A stretch of 64,000 bases of DNA from Nocardiopsis kunsanensis DSM 44524 (GTDB lineage Bacteria; Actinomycetota; Actinomycetes; Streptosporangiales; Streptosporangiaceae), in NCBI RefSeq assembly GCF_000340965.1, contig NZ_ANAY01000007.1:124001-188000 (forward strand). The letters are read 5' to 3'. A program made the position numbers and the translations under genes. Below are positions 26,842-35,999 of this stretch, piece by piece. Under the pieces are notes generated by a model, which saw only the letters and a list, made by a program, of their open reading frames with translations, had not been told where the DNA came from and searched no databases. The first letter of the stretch is position 1, and the number at the start of each line of letters is the position of its first letter.

Positions 26842-29118
26842 ATGAGCAGCAACACGACCTCATCCGTGCCGTCGGTGCGTTCGACGGTGCACGGCTACCC
26901 GAGGATCGGTCCGCGGCGTGAGCTCAAGCGCGCCGAGGAGGGCTACTGGGACGGCACCGTGACCGCCCGGGAACTGGACGCTGTCGCCGCCGACCTGCGC
27001 GCGGGCGCGCTCGACCAGCTCCGGGAGGCCGGGGTCGACGACCTGCCCTCCAACACCTTTTCCTTCTACGACGGTGTCCTGGACACGGCGGTCCTGTTCG
27101 ACCTGGTCCCGTCCCGGTTCACCTCGCCCGCTGCGGCCGAGGACCGCCAGGAGTACCTGCGCCGCTACTTCGCAATGGCCCGTGGTGAGCAGGGTGCCCC
27201 GCCGCTGGAGATGACCAAGTGGTTCGATACGAACTACCACTACCTGGTGCCCGAACTGTCACCGAACGTGCGCCCGCGACTGGTCGGGGACAAGCCCGTC
27301 GCGGAGTTCCGCGAGGCCCGGGCCGCCGGGCACCACACCCGTCCGGTCCTGATCGGCCCCCTCACGTTCCTGCTCCTGTCCAAGGCGGCCGAGGAAGCGC
27401 CCGAGGGGTGGCAGCCCCTGGAGCTGCTCGACCAGCTCGTGGAGGCCTACGCCCAGCTGCTGGGTGACCTGGCCGCTGCGGGTGCCACCGAGGTCCAGCT
27501 CGACGAACCGATCCTGGCCACCGACGAGGGCCGGGCCCGCTCGGCCGAACTCGAACGTGTCTACCGCAACTTGGGCGGGGTGACCGAACGCCCGTCGATG
27601 CTGGTGTCGACCTACTTCGGTTCCATCGGCGCGGAAGCACTGCGTGTACTCAAGGGGTCCCCGGTCGAGGCCGTGGGCCTGGACCTGGTCACCGACGACG
27701 AGGGTGTGGAGGACCTGGTCAAGGTCTCCGGTCTCGGATCCACCCGTCTGGTGGCCGGCGTGGTCGAGGGCCGCAACGTCTGGCGTACCGACGTGCCCGC
27801 CACCCTGGCCAGGCTGGGGACCGTCCTCGGCCTCACCGACGAGCTGACGGTGAGTACCTCCTGCTCGCTCCTGCACGTGCCCATCGACCTGGACGCCGAG
27901 AACGGCCTCGACCCGAAGCTGCGCGGGGCCCTGGCCTTCGCCAAGCAGAAGGCCGAGGAGGCCGCGCTGCTGGGCCGCGCCCTGTCCCAGGGCACGGACG
28001 CCGAGAAGCCCGGGGACGGCGCGGAGATCCCCACCTTCACCGACACCCGTGTGCGGGCCCGCCTGGAGGCCCTGGGACCGGACGCCACCCGGCGCCCCGA
28101 GGAGCGTGGCACCTCCGGCAGGTCCCTGACCACCACGACCATCGGTTCGTTCCCGCAGACCCCGGAACTGCGCAGGGCCCGCGCCGCGCACCGTCGCGGT
28201 GAGCTGCCCACCGAGGAGTACGAGGCGCTGCTGCGCAAGGAGATCGACCGGGTCATCGCGTTGCAGGAAGAGATCGGGCTGGACGTGCTCGTGCACGGCG
28301 AACCCGAGCGCAACGACATGGTCCAGTACTTCGCCGAACAGTTGGAGGGCTACGCCACCACACAGAACGGCTGGGTGCAGTCCTACGGTTCGCGGTGCGT
28401 GCGCCCGCCCATCCTGTACGGGGACGTCTCACGCCCCGATCCGATGACGGTCGAGTGGATCACCTACGCCCAGTCGCGTACCGACAAGCCGGTCAAGGGC
28501 ATGCTCACCGGCCCGGTGACGATGCTGGCGTGGTCGTTCGTGCGCACCGACCAGCCACTGGCGGACACCGCCCGCCAAGTGGGGCTGGCCCTGCGGGACG
28601 AGGTCGCCGACCTGGAACGCGCCGGTATCCGCCACATCCAGGTGGACGAGGCGGCCCTGCGCGAGCTGCTGCCGCTGCGCGAGGAGCAGCAGCAGGCCTA
28701 CCTGGACTGGGCGGTGGAGTCCTTCCGGCTGGCCACGTCCGGGGTCGCACCCACCACGACGATCCACACGCACATGTGCTACTCGGAGTTCGGCACGGTC
28801 GTGGACGGGATCGAGGCCCTGGACGCCGACGTCACGAGTGTGGAGGCGGCGCGCTCTCGGATGGAACTCGTCCGTGACCTGGGCGAGCGGGGCTACCGCC
28901 GCTCCATCGGGCCGGGCGTGTACGACATCCACTCACCCCGGGTGCCCTCGGCGGACGAGGTGGAGGCCTCCCTGCGGCTGGCGGTCGACCACGTCGACGC
29001 CGGGCACCTGTGGGTCAACCCGGACTGCGGTCTGAAGACCCGCGGCTACACCGAGGTGGAGCAGTCCCTGCGCAACATGGTGGAGGCCGCACGCCGGGTG
29101 CGGGCCGACCTGGGCTGA
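26842..29118 (+). CDS. metE: cobalamin-independent methionine synthase
   Basis: 758 residues; transfers a methyl group from methyltetrahydropteroyl-polyglutamate to homocysteine, the last step of methionine synthesis. It starts with the family N-terminus (TVHGYPRIGPRRELKRAEEGYWDG). The C-terminal catalytic domain has TTTTIGSFPQTPELR and HGEPERNDMVQYFAE. The zinc ligands lie at HTHMCYSEFG (His about 644, Cys about 646) and NPDCGLKTRGY (Cys about 729). ATG 26842 follows GAGGGAGAGAAG. The B12 riboswitch upstream means it should be off when cobalamin allows MetH to work. It is monocistronic. Confidence 0.97.
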   Translation: MSSNTTSSVPSVRSTVHGYPRIGPRRELKRAEEGYWDGTVTARELDAVAADLRAGALDQLREAGVDDLPSNTFSFYDGVLDTAVLFDLVPSRFTSPAAAEDRQEYLRRYFAMARGEQGAPPLEMTKWFDTNYHYLVPELSPNVRPRLVGDKPVAEFREARAAGHHTRPVLIGPLTFLLLSKAAEEAPEGWQPLELLDQLVEAYAQLLGDLAAAGATEVQLDEPILATDEGRARSAELERVYRNLGGVTERPSMLVSTYFGSIGAEALRVLKGSPVEAVGLDLVTDDEGVEDLVKVSGLGSTRLVAGVVEGRNVWRTDVPATLARLGTVLGLTDELTVSTSCSLLHVPIDLDAENGLDPKLRGALAFAKQKAEEAALLGRALSQGTDAEKPGDGAEIPTFTDTRVRARLEALGPDATRRPEERGTSGRSLTTTTIGSFPQTPELRRARAAHRRGELPTEEYEALLRKEIDRVIALQEEIGLDVLVHGEPERNDMVQYFAEQLEGYATTQNGWVQSYGSRCVRPPILYGDVSRPDPMTVEWITYAQSRTDKPVKGMLTGPVTMLAWSFVRTDQPLADTARQVGLALRDEVADLERAGIRHIQVDEAALRELLPLREEQQQAYLDWAVESFRLATSGVAPTTTIHTHMCYSEFGTVVDGIEALDADVTSVEAARSRMELVRDLGERGYRRSIGPGVYDIHSPRVPSADEVEASLRLAVDHVDAGHLWVNPDCGLKTRGYTEVEQSLRNMVEAARRVRADLG

Positions 29119-29125
29119 GTTCTGC

Positions 29126-29151
29126 GGTCCCGTGCCCGGTGGCACGGGACC
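29126..29151 (+). terminator. metE terminator hairpin
   Basis: An 11-bp stem (GGTCCCGTGCC with GGCACGGGACC) with loop CGGT begins 8 nt after the metE stop. Confidence 0.7.
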
Positions 29152-29163
29152 CGGTACACGTGA

Positions 29164-29197
29164 GAGGGGCCGTGACAGTGAGCTGTCGCGGCCCCTC
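29164..29197. terminator. second hairpin, convergent-gene terminator
   Basis: GAGGGGCCGTGACAG and CTGTCGCGGCCCCTC pair over 15 positions (one T-G) with loop TGAG. It lies just 18 nt before the stop of the convergent minus-strand gene, so it can serve both directions. Confidence 0.65.
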
Positions 29198-29215
29198 CGT
29201 GTCGTGTGTTCCGGG

Positions 29216-30280
29216 TCAGCTGCCGACCTGGGCGAGAGCGTCCTCGCCGGCGGCGACCATCATGTCCTGGACGTCCTCGGGCATCGTGTAGTCGTCCAGC
29301 TCTGCGTCCTGGTCGTAGGCGCTGTGGAGCTGGTACTCCAGCCGGAGGTTGAGGTTGGCCGTGCGCACCAGGAGTGTGGCCACGGGGATGTCCTCACCGG
29401 CGAAGTCGTAGCCGTTGACGACGAAGTAGGACTCGTCTCCCAGGTCGACCTCGCTCTCCTCGGTGACCTCGTCGAGGTAGAGGCTGTAGTCGGACTGGCC
29501 GAGGACCTCCTCGACCCCGCGCTCGTACTCCACCGCGGCCTCGGCCTCGGACTCGCTGTTGCTGTAGGGCACGGAGTAGGTGAGTTCGAGGGCTCCGTAG
29601 GACTCGGAGTCGTTGCCCTCGGGCGGGTCGGACATCCTGCTGGAGCAGCTCGAGGTGTTGTCCTGCACCGACTTGTTGCCCTCATCGGTGAGGAGGAAGT
29701 TGCTCTCCACGTCGGAGGTGAAGGCTTCGCAGGGCTCCGTCGGCACGCTGTAGGGGGCCTCGCCGGAGGCCTCGGTGGTGCCCTCGGTCCCTTCGTCCTC
29801 CTCGTCCCCGCCGGTGTCGTCGGCCTGGTCGGATTCGGTGGTGGACTCCGCCGACTCCTCGCTGGGCTCCGCGGAGACCTCGCCGGTCCCGTTCTTGTTG
29901 ATCAGGGTGACGATCACCGCGACCACCAGGACGATGATGACCGCACCGCCGCCCAGGACGACCCAGAGACTGGCCTTGCTGCCTCCCTTGCCCCCGCCGT
30001 TCTGCGGTGGCGGGACGGGGCCGCCCGGACCGCCGTAGGGAGGTTGGCCGCCCCCGTACATCGGTTGGCCGACAGGACCCTGCGGACCGTAGCCGGGTTG
30101 TCCACCGGTCCCGTACCCGGGTTGTCCGGGCATCCCGCCGTGCGGGCCCGGGGGCATGGGGGGATGCCCACCGCTGGGGTCGCCACCTGGGGGCGGGCCG
30201 TAAGGCGGCTGCCCCTCACCGTACTCACCGCCACCGTAGGGGTTCTGCGGTGGCTGGTTGTGAGGTCCGTTATCGCTCAT
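29216..30280 (-). CDS. single-pass membrane protein with Pro/Gly-rich cytoplasmic head and acidic extracellular domain
   Basis: 354 residues from ATG 30280 (AGGGGAG upstream). Residues 1-100 are a low-complexity Gly/Pro/Tyr/Gln segment (repeats like GYGPQG and QPPYGG). One transmembrane helix follows (LWVVLGGGAVIIVLVVAVIVTLI), then an acidic Ser/Glu/Thr linker and a roughly 190-residue extracellular domain with two Cys (PCEAFTSD, SSCSSR). The layout is common in actinobacterial envelope proteins with a DUF-type sensor domain; I do not recognise the outer domain. It is convergent with metE. Confidence 0.8.
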   Translation of the reverse strand: MSDNGPHNQPPQNPYGGGEYGEGQPPYGPPPGGDPSGGHPPMPPGPHGGMPGQPGYGTGGQPGYGPQGPVGQPMYGGGQPPYGGPGGPVPPPQNGGGKGGSKASLWVVLGGGAVIIVLVVAVIVTLINKNGTGEVSAEPSEESAESTTESDQADDTGGDEEDEGTEGTTEASGEAPYSVPTEPCEAFTSDVESNFLLTDEGNKSVQDNTSSCSSRMSDPPEGNDSESYGALELTYSVPYSNSESEAEAAVEYERGVEEVLGQSDYSLYLDEVTEESEVDLGDESYFVVNGYDFAGEDIPVATLLVRTANLNLRLEYQLHSAYDQDAELDDYTMPEDVQDMMVAAGEDALAQVGS

Positions 30281-30842
30281 GGCTCCCCTCGCCCGGTATC
30301 GCTGTGACCGGTGATGACTGTCTCGCCGTCTTGTGTGGGATGTGTGGGCCCGCCTATTGGTTCCACGGGATTCCGCGTCCTCCACGTCCATGGGCGAGAG
30401 GCCGGTGTGGGGGACGGGTCGAGGGCGCACACCACGGGGCCCTCGGTGATCCGATGATGGACGGGGTGGTCCCCGAAACCCAGGGCCCGGTCGCCGAGCA
30501 CCCGCTGACCGGCGGATCGACCGCAGGCCGGGATCGGGCAGGTGTCCCGGGACGTCAGCATCCTAACGCCGAGGTGCGCCCTCGGGGTGGCCGGACCAGG
30601 ACAGATGGCAAAAACGTCGCCTATTTGTGCCATTCATCCCGAATGGCGGGATTGGCGTAATTAAATCGTGATGCACGAACGGCTGTACAAGTAATGGAAC
30701 CGCGATATTGAACCCTGTTCGATCCCGCGACGGCGGGGCGTCGGGAGCGGCGCTGTTCTCACTGTCCGTGTCCATTTCACCGGGAAGGGTGAAGAGGTGT
30801 CGGTGGGTTGGCCGGAAGCGGCCAACCGGGAACACCGTTCCG
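30281..30842. other. intergenic with nested inverted repeats
   Basis: 562 nt between two minus-strand genes. No supported gene. A lower-GC stretch at 30600-30720 holds GCCATTC-ATCCC-GAATGGC (30629-30647), overlapped by ATCCCG-AATGG-CGGGAT (30636-30652). It may be the promoter and operator of the membrane-protein gene at 30280 or a terminator for the upstream peptidase gene. Confidence 0.4.
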
Positions 30843-31910
30843 TCAGAACATCGAGATGTGCACGTGATCGAAGTGGTTCTCGGTGATGCTGCCCCGATCG
30901 GCCATGTCACGCCAGCCGGTGTCGCCGCGCCGTACGTCCCAGATCTGCTGGCGGTAGATGACGTACATGACCCCGAGGTCGTCGGAGTTGTCCCGCGCCC
31001 ACTCGGCGATCTCCCAGCCGCGGTCGATCTGCTCCTGGCTCGGCATCCGGCCGTTGCCGTTGAGCATGAAGTCGCAGGCACGCCCCTTGGGGTGCTCTCC
31101 CACGACCCAGCCGCCGTCCTCGCGGAAGCAGCCGACACCGCCCACGTCGTTGCCGCGTCCGAACTTCTCGATGCCGAGGTCGCGCATCTGCTCCGTGCGC
31201 GGGGTGATGTTGTCCGGCGGCTCCATGGGCTGATCGGGGTGGTCGGCGATGAGCCGGTGGACCTCGTCGCGTCGGTCCTCCAGCTCTTCCAGGTCCTCCT
31301 CGGCCGTGGCCAGGCGCTCCTCGGCGTGCTCCCGGGCCACCTCGTCGCGGCCCAGGGCCTGCTCGAGTTCGTCGATCTTGTCCTGGTTGGAGCCGGACAG
31401 GTAGTCGACGACCACCGCGCGGTCCATCACCACGTCCGGTTCGGCCTCCACGAAGAGCGACAGCGCAGGGTCGATGCCGCCGGCGGTGTAAGTGGCCACG
31501 GCCAGCGAGCGCACCTGTTCCTCGGCCTCCTCGACCTCCTCGCGTGTGCCCTCGGCCCGCGTCTCGGCGCGCTCGGCCTCCTCCATGACACCCTCCATGT
31601 CACGGAGCTCGCCGTCGTACTCCTGAGCCAGACTCTCGGAACGGTCGCGCAGCGTATCCATGTTCTCGACGTCCGTGGGGAGCGCGGCCGAGACCGGTGC
31701 CTGCGGTGCGGCGACCAGCACAGCGCCCATCGTCACGCCGAGCGCTCCGGCGCGTAGGCGTCCCGGTCCCCTCAGGGCGCACAGGACGGAGGAGGCCAGT
31801 TCACTCCAGGTCCAGTTGGGAGGGTCGGGCGCCCAGAAGTCGGCGTAGGGATCCCCGTCCGGGTGGGCGGCCCGGGGACCGAACCCTCGATCGAGGTCGT
31901 CGGACTGCAC
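30843..31910 (-). CDS. secreted coiled-coil protein with ARB_07466-type C-terminal domain
   Basis: 355 residues from GTG 31910, chosen because AAGGAG lies 10 nt upstream. A roughly 45-residue N-terminal segment precedes a hydrophobic signal (LRAGALGVTMGAVLVAAPQAPVSAA). A long coiled coil follows (ENMDTLRDRSESLAQEYDGELRDMEGVMEEAERAETRAEG and onward). The C-terminal about 120 residues match the ARB_07466 domain, a relative of the M15/VanY peptidase fold: GDVGGVGCFREDGGWVVGEHPKGRACDFML, WEIAEWARDN, and NHFDHVHISMF. The His/Asp pattern (H..GRACD and DHVH) fits a metal site. The role is probably cell-wall hydrolysis or hydrolase regulation outside the membrane. The N-terminal extension before the signal is unusually long. 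Confidence 0.82.
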   Translation of the reverse strand: MQSDDLDRGFGPRAAHPDGDPYADFWAPDPPNWTWSELASSVLCALRGPGRLRAGALGVTMGAVLVAAPQAPVSAALPTDVENMDTLRDRSESLAQEYDGELRDMEGVMEEAERAETRAEGTREEVEEAEEQVRSLAVATYTAGGIDPALSLFVEAEPDVVMDRAVVVDYLSGSNQDKIDELEQALGRDEVAREHAEERLATAEEDLEELEDRRDEVHRLIADHPDQPMEPPDNITPRTEQMRDLGIEKFGRGNDVGGVGCFREDGGWVVGEHPKGRACDFMLNGNGRMPSQEQIDRGWEIAEWARDNSDDLGVMYVIYRQQIWDVRRGDTGWRDMADRGSITENHFDHVHISMF

Positions 31911-32598
31911 GGTGTGGTCGCTCCTTGTGCCCGACCGGCCCCCGGCGGAGCAGGGGTGGTGCGGGTGCGGCGTCGGGTCGGTCCCGAACCCTCGGCCCGC
32001 GGGCCGTGTCGTTGCCGGAGGGCCTGCGGACCCCGGCGGGCGGGTCGTGCGCACGCCCCGTGATCCCGCACGGGGCGAAGGGCACGGGACGCACCCGAGT
32101 GTAGGCACTCCGCCGGACCAGGAGGGGAGGGAGCGGCCGGATCGACCGAGAACATAAATGGACAATGTGTCACAAATAACCCACATGAGTGGTCGGGATC
32201 AGATGAAGTGACCCATGTGTTCATGATTGTCTGGACGAGTGAAGGCTCTCAGGTACATCACCATCGCACCCCACGCGGCCCCGGCGCCCATCGCGCGCTC
32301 CGGCGGCTGTTGTCGCGGCGCGTCCTGACGAGCACCCGGGACCGAACGCGGAACGCGAACGTCCCGGGCCTGCCCGAGCCCGCCCCGCCATGGGCGGTGA
32401 GCTCGCTACTTCGGCTCCGCAGCCGTCCGCGTCGCGCACCAGCCCTGCCGAGGCCGTGTGTACGGCGCGCCGCAGAGGTGTCCCTCCCGGCAGCTCCGTG
32501 CGTCCGGGTGCGGGCGTCAACCCCACGCTGTGAGCTCCGACCCCGAGATCCCCGGACCGGGGCCGTGGGGCCACCGCTGAGATGTCGATGGGAAAACC
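31911..32598. other. divergent intergenic between the peptidase and metN
   Basis: 688 nt with no supported gene. An AT-rich patch at about 32150-32240 (ACATAAATGGACAATGTGTCACAAATAACC) is the likely promoter zone. CGCCCCGTG-N6-CACGGGGCG (about 32053-32076) and CCCGGGAC-N18-GTCCCGGG (32335-32368) are perfect hairpins. No SAM, B12 or ydaO riboswitch core was found before metN. Confidence 0.4.
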
Positions 32599-33567
32599 GT
32601 GATTGACGCAGTGGGCCTGCAAAAGGTCTACAGGTTGAAGAAGAAGCAGGTCACCGCGCTGAACGGCGTCGACCTGCATGTACGTTCCGGCGAGATCTAC
32701 GGGGTGGTGGGCCAGAGCGGTGCAGGTAAGAGCACGCTCCTGCGCTCGGTGAATCTTCTGGAGCGCCCCGACCAGGGAACCGTCGAGGTCGACGGCCAGG
32801 CACTGACATCGCTGCACGGAACCGGCCTGCGCGGGGCCCGCCGCCGCATCGGCATGGTCCACCAGCACTTCGCGTTGCTGTCCTCGCGTACCGTCGCCGG
32901 CAACGTGGCCTTCCCGCTGGAGGTCGCCGGGGTCGGACGGGCGCAGCGCAGGACCAAGGTCGGTGAGCTCCTGGAACTGGTGGGCCTGGGCGACAAGGCC
33001 CGCGCCTACCCTTCCCAGCTCTCCGGCGGGCAGAAGCAGCGTGTGGGGATCGCCCGCGCGCTGGCCTCCGACCCCAAGGTCCTGCTCAGCGACGAGGCGA
33101 CCTCGGCGCTGGACCCCGAGACCACCGAGGCGATCTTGGTCCTGCTGCGCCGCCTGCGCGACGAACTGGGGCTGACGATCCTGCTCATCACCCACGAGAT
33201 GGACGTCATCAAGCGCATCTGCGACTCGGCCGCGATCATGGCCGACGGCGAGTTCCTGGAATCGGGCCGGGTGCTGGACCTCATCGGCACCCCCGGTTCC
33301 CTGCTGGCCCGATCGCTCTTCCCGTTGCCCGACAACGGCGGCCCGGACACCGTTGTGGTGACCTATCCGCGTTCCTTCGACCGCCCGTTCATGTCGGAGC
33401 TCACCCGCCGCTTCGACGTCGACGTCAACATCCTCGGCGGGGGAGTGGAAGAGGTCGCCGGGCAGTCCGTGGGACGCCTGAGTGTGGACCTGATGGGCAA
33501 TCGCCGGACCGAGGCGATCGACTACCTGACCCAGCAGGGCCTGCTGGTCGAGGAGGCCGGACAGTGA
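32599..33567 (+). CDS. metN: methionine ABC transporter ATP-binding protein
   Basis: 322 residues. The ABC ATPase has Walker A VVGQSGAGKSTLLRSVNLLERP, Q-loop MVHQHFALLSSRTVAGNVAFPLE, signature LSGGQKQRVGIARAL, Walker B VLLSDEATSALDPETT and H-loop ITHEMDVIKRICD. The C-terminal NIL domain (from about residue 255) is the methionine-sensing domain of MetN. GTG 32599 follows GGGAAAA. It overlaps metI at its stop. It drives uptake of methionine with MetI; the binding protein MetQ is not adjacent. Confidence 0.93.
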   Translation: MIDAVGLQKVYRLKKKQVTALNGVDLHVRSGEIYGVVGQSGAGKSTLLRSVNLLERPDQGTVEVDGQALTSLHGTGLRGARRRIGMVHQHFALLSSRTVAGNVAFPLEVAGVGRAQRRTKVGELLELVGLGDKARAYPSQLSGGQKQRVGIARALASDPKVLLSDEATSALDPETTEAILVLLRRLRDELGLTILLITHEMDVIKRICDSAAIMADGEFLESGRVLDLIGTPGSLLARSLFPLPDNGGPDTVVVTYPRSFDRPFMSELTRRFDVDVNILGGGVEEVAGQSVGRLSVDLMGNRRTEAIDYLTQQGLLVEEAGQ

Positions 33568-34289
33568 TGACCAACCCCGCCGATCTGCTTCTGGCCTCCA
33601 CGGCCGTGGCCGGCCCGGTCGTGGACTTCCTCCGTGAATGGCCCGTCATGTGGCCGGAGCTGTGGCTGAGCACCCAGGACACCCTCTACATGGTGTGGTG
33701 GGCCTCCTTCTTCAGCGTGCTCTTCGGCCTGCCTCTGGGCGTGCTGCTGGTGACCACCGACCGGGGCGGACTCACCCCGGCGCCGGCTCTGCGTGCGGTG
33801 CTGAGCACCGTCGTCAACGTCGGGCGTTCACTGCCCTTCATCGTCCTGATGGTGGCGGTGCTGGCGCTGACCCGCCTGCTCGTGGGTACGACCCTGGGCC
33901 CGACGGCCGCGATCGTGCCGTTGAGCATCGGTGCGGTCCCCTTCTTCGCCCGTCTGGTGGAGACCTCGCTGCGCGAGGTGGACCGCGGGGTGATCGAAGC
34001 CGCCCACGCCATGGGCACGCGCAAGGTCAGCATCGTCGGCAAGGTGATGCTGCCCGAGGCCCTGGCCGGTCTCATCGCCGGCCTGGTGATGACCGTGGTC
34101 ACGCTGATCTCCTACTCGGCCATGGCCGGGGCGATCGGTGGCGGCGGTCTGGGTGACCTGGCCATCCGCGAGGGTTACCAACGCTTCAACGACCACTATC
34201 TGTGGGCGACGGTCATCCTGCTGGTGGCCATCGTCCAGATCGTGCAGAGCCTGGGTGACCTGTTGGTGCGCCGCCTGGTGAACCGCTGA
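33567..34289 (+). CDS. metI: methionine ABC transporter permease
   Basis: 240 residues with five or six membrane helices. The permease (EAA) loop is visible as EAAHAMGTRKVSIVGKVMLPEALAGLIAG. ATG 33567 shares one base with the metN stop; GTG 33564 is an alternative. Family-typical helices include VVNVGRSLPFIVLMVAVLALTRLLVG. No substrate-binding lipoprotein follows: a strong terminator and then a beta-glucosidase gene do. Confidence 0.92.
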   Translation: MTNPADLLLASTAVAGPVVDFLREWPVMWPELWLSTQDTLYMVWWASFFSVLFGLPLGVLLVTTDRGGLTPAPALRAVLSTVVNVGRSLPFIVLMVAVLALTRLLVGTTLGPTAAIVPLSIGAVPFFARLVETSLREVDRGVIEAAHAMGTRKVSIVGKVMLPEALAGLIAGLVMTVVTLISYSAMAGAIGGGGLGDLAIREGYQRFNDHYLWATVILLVAIVQIVQSLGDLLVRRLVNR

Positions 34290-34343
34290 CCCGTGCCCTG
34301 AGCGGGTGGCGCGAGGCGGGGACGCCGATCCGCCTTCCCACCG

Positions 34344-34387
34344 GGTGCCGGGGAGGGGCCGGCCGCCACCGGCCCCTCCCCGGCACC
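34344..34387 (+). terminator. strong metNI terminator
   Basis: A perfect 19-bp stem, GGTGCCGGGGAGGGGCCGG with its complement, closes a 6-nt loop (CCGCCA) 54 nt after the metI stop. It is the strongest hairpin seen in the window. Confidence 0.8.
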
Positions 34388-34444
34388 ACCGGTCCTCGTT
34401 CCGCCGTGACTGTTGACACCGGAGGAGCGGTCTGCTTCCTTTGT

Positions 34445-34458
34445 TGGGAGCGCTCCCA
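34445..34458. promoter_or_regulatory. CebR/CelR operator
   Basis: TGGGAGCGCTCCCA, a perfect 14-bp palindrome identical to the known operator of CelR (Thermobifida) and CebR (Streptomyces), lies 30 nt before the bglC start. Cellobiose releases the repressor in those systems. Confidence 0.9.
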
Positions 34459-34488
34459 AACCCCCCTGACGGAAGGTGCGTCCGAGCA

Positions 34489-35880
34489 GTGAACGACAGC
34501 AACGCATTCCCCGACGATTTCCTCTGGGGAGCGGCCACCGCTTCCTTCCAGATCGAAGGCGCCACCACGGCCGACGGCCGTGGACGCAGCATCTGGGACA
34601 CCTTCGCCGATGTCCCGGGAAAGATCCTGGGCGGCGACACCGGCGACCCGGCCGACGACCACTACCACCGCTACACCTCCGACGTCGCCCTGATGCGCGA
34701 CCTGAACCTGGGCGCTTACCGGTTCTCCATCGCCTGGCCACGTGTGCTCCCCGAGGGCCGCGGCAAGGTCAACCAGGCCGGGATCGACTTCTACGACCGG
34801 CTCGTGGACACCCTCCTGGAGGCCGGGATCCAGCCCTGGGCCACCCTCTACCACTGGGACCTGCCCCAGGCGCTGGAGGACGCCGGCGGCTGGCCCGCCC
34901 GGGACACCGCCCACCACTTCGCCGAGTACGCCCGCATCGTCGGTGAGGCCCTCGGGGACCGCGTCACCAACTGGATGACGGTCAACGAACCCTGGTGCTC
35001 GGCCTTCCTCGGCCACCTCGAGGGGGTCCACGCACCCGGCCGGCGCGACGCCGGCGACGCTCTGGCCGCCACCCACCACCTGCTGCTCGGCCACGGCCTG
35101 GCTGCGCAGGCCCTGCGCTCGACCGGAGGGCCCGTGCGTGTGGGCCTCGCCCACAACCAGGCCGTCATCCGCCCCCACGGCCCCAACGCCGAGGACGTGC
35201 GCGCCGCCCGCCGGGCCGACGGCGTGCGCAACCGCCTGTTCACCGACCCCGTCCTCAAGGGGCGCTACCCGGCCGACGTCGTGCGCGACCTGGCCGGGAT
35301 CAGCGACTTCTCCTTCGTGCGCGAGGGCGACCTGGAGACGATGTCCACGCCCCTGGACTTCCTCGGTGTCAACTTCTACTCCCCGGAGTTCGTCGCCGCC
35401 TCCGCAGACGGCATCGACCCCGCACGGGTCAGCGGGGCCGGCGACGTCTGGCTCGGGGCCGGCCCCGAGGAGGTGCACGTCTCCCAGGGGCTGCCGGTCA
35501 CCCACATGGGCTGGGAGGTCGACCCCACCGGCCTCTACGACGTGCTGCTGAGGCTGGCGGGCGAGAGCGGTGGGATCGACCTCTACGTCACCGAGAACGG
35601 CTGCGCCTTCGAGGACACCGTCACCGCGGACGGGCGGGTACACGACCCCGACCGCCGCGACTACTACGAGGCCCACCTGAGGGCAGCCCGGGAAGCCGTC
35701 GACGCCGGAGTGCCCCTCCGCGGTTATTTCGCCTGGTCGCTCCTGGATAATTTCGAATGGGCGTGGGGATACTCCCGCAGGTTCGGGCTCGTGCACGTCG
35801 ACTACGCCACCCAGGAGCGCGTGGTCAAGGACAGCGGCCTCTGGTACGCCGAGCTCGCCCGTACGGGACGTTTTTCCTGA
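34489..35880 (+). CDS. bglC: GH1 beta-glucosidase
   Basis: 463 residues, a normal GH1 length. The N-terminal signature FLWGAATASFQIEGA, the acid/base WMTVNEPW (Glu about 167) and the nucleophile YVTENG (Glu about 369) are present, with ENFEW-like DNFEWAWGYSRRFGLVHVDY at the end. There is no signal peptide, so it hydrolyses imported cellobiose or similar beta-glucosides in the cytoplasm. GTG 34489 is used (GGAAGG about 12 nt upstream). It is controlled by the CebR box upstream and followed by the cebR gene 119 nt later. Confidence 0.95.
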   Translation: MNDSNAFPDDFLWGAATASFQIEGATTADGRGRSIWDTFADVPGKILGGDTGDPADDHYHRYTSDVALMRDLNLGAYRFSIAWPRVLPEGRGKVNQAGIDFYDRLVDTLLEAGIQPWATLYHWDLPQALEDAGGWPARDTAHHFAEYARIVGEALGDRVTNWMTVNEPWCSAFLGHLEGVHAPGRRDAGDALAATHHLLLGHGLAAQALRSTGGPVRVGLAHNQAVIRPHGPNAEDVRAARRADGVRNRLFTDPVLKGRYPADVVRDLAGISDFSFVREGDLETMSTPLDFLGVNFYSPEFVAASADGIDPARVSGAGDVWLGAGPEEVHVSQGLPVTHMGWEVDPTGLYDVLLRLAGESGGIDLYVTENGCAFEDTVTADGRVHDPDRRDYYEAHLRAAREAVDAGVPLRGYFAWSLLDNFEWAWGYSRRFGLVHVDYATQERVVKDSGLWYAELARTGRFS

Positions 35881-35999
35881 CGGTGATCCCGGCACCGCGA
35901 ACCCCTTCCGCGGTGTACCCCGTCACAGTGGACGAGACCGTCCCGGTCACCGCACCGGGGCGGCCTCGTCCCGTCTTCGTGTGGAGAGGAAGGCCTCAA

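Noticed and set aside
30281-30842. A c-di-AMP (ydaO-type) riboswitch in an intergenic region next to an envelope-peptidase gene
   Set aside because: No ydaO core was found here or upstream of the two coiled-coil peptidase genes.
32221-32598. Possible SAM riboswitch before metN
   Set aside because: I looked for SAM-I/SAM-IV core features in the leader and found none. Only simple hairpins are present.
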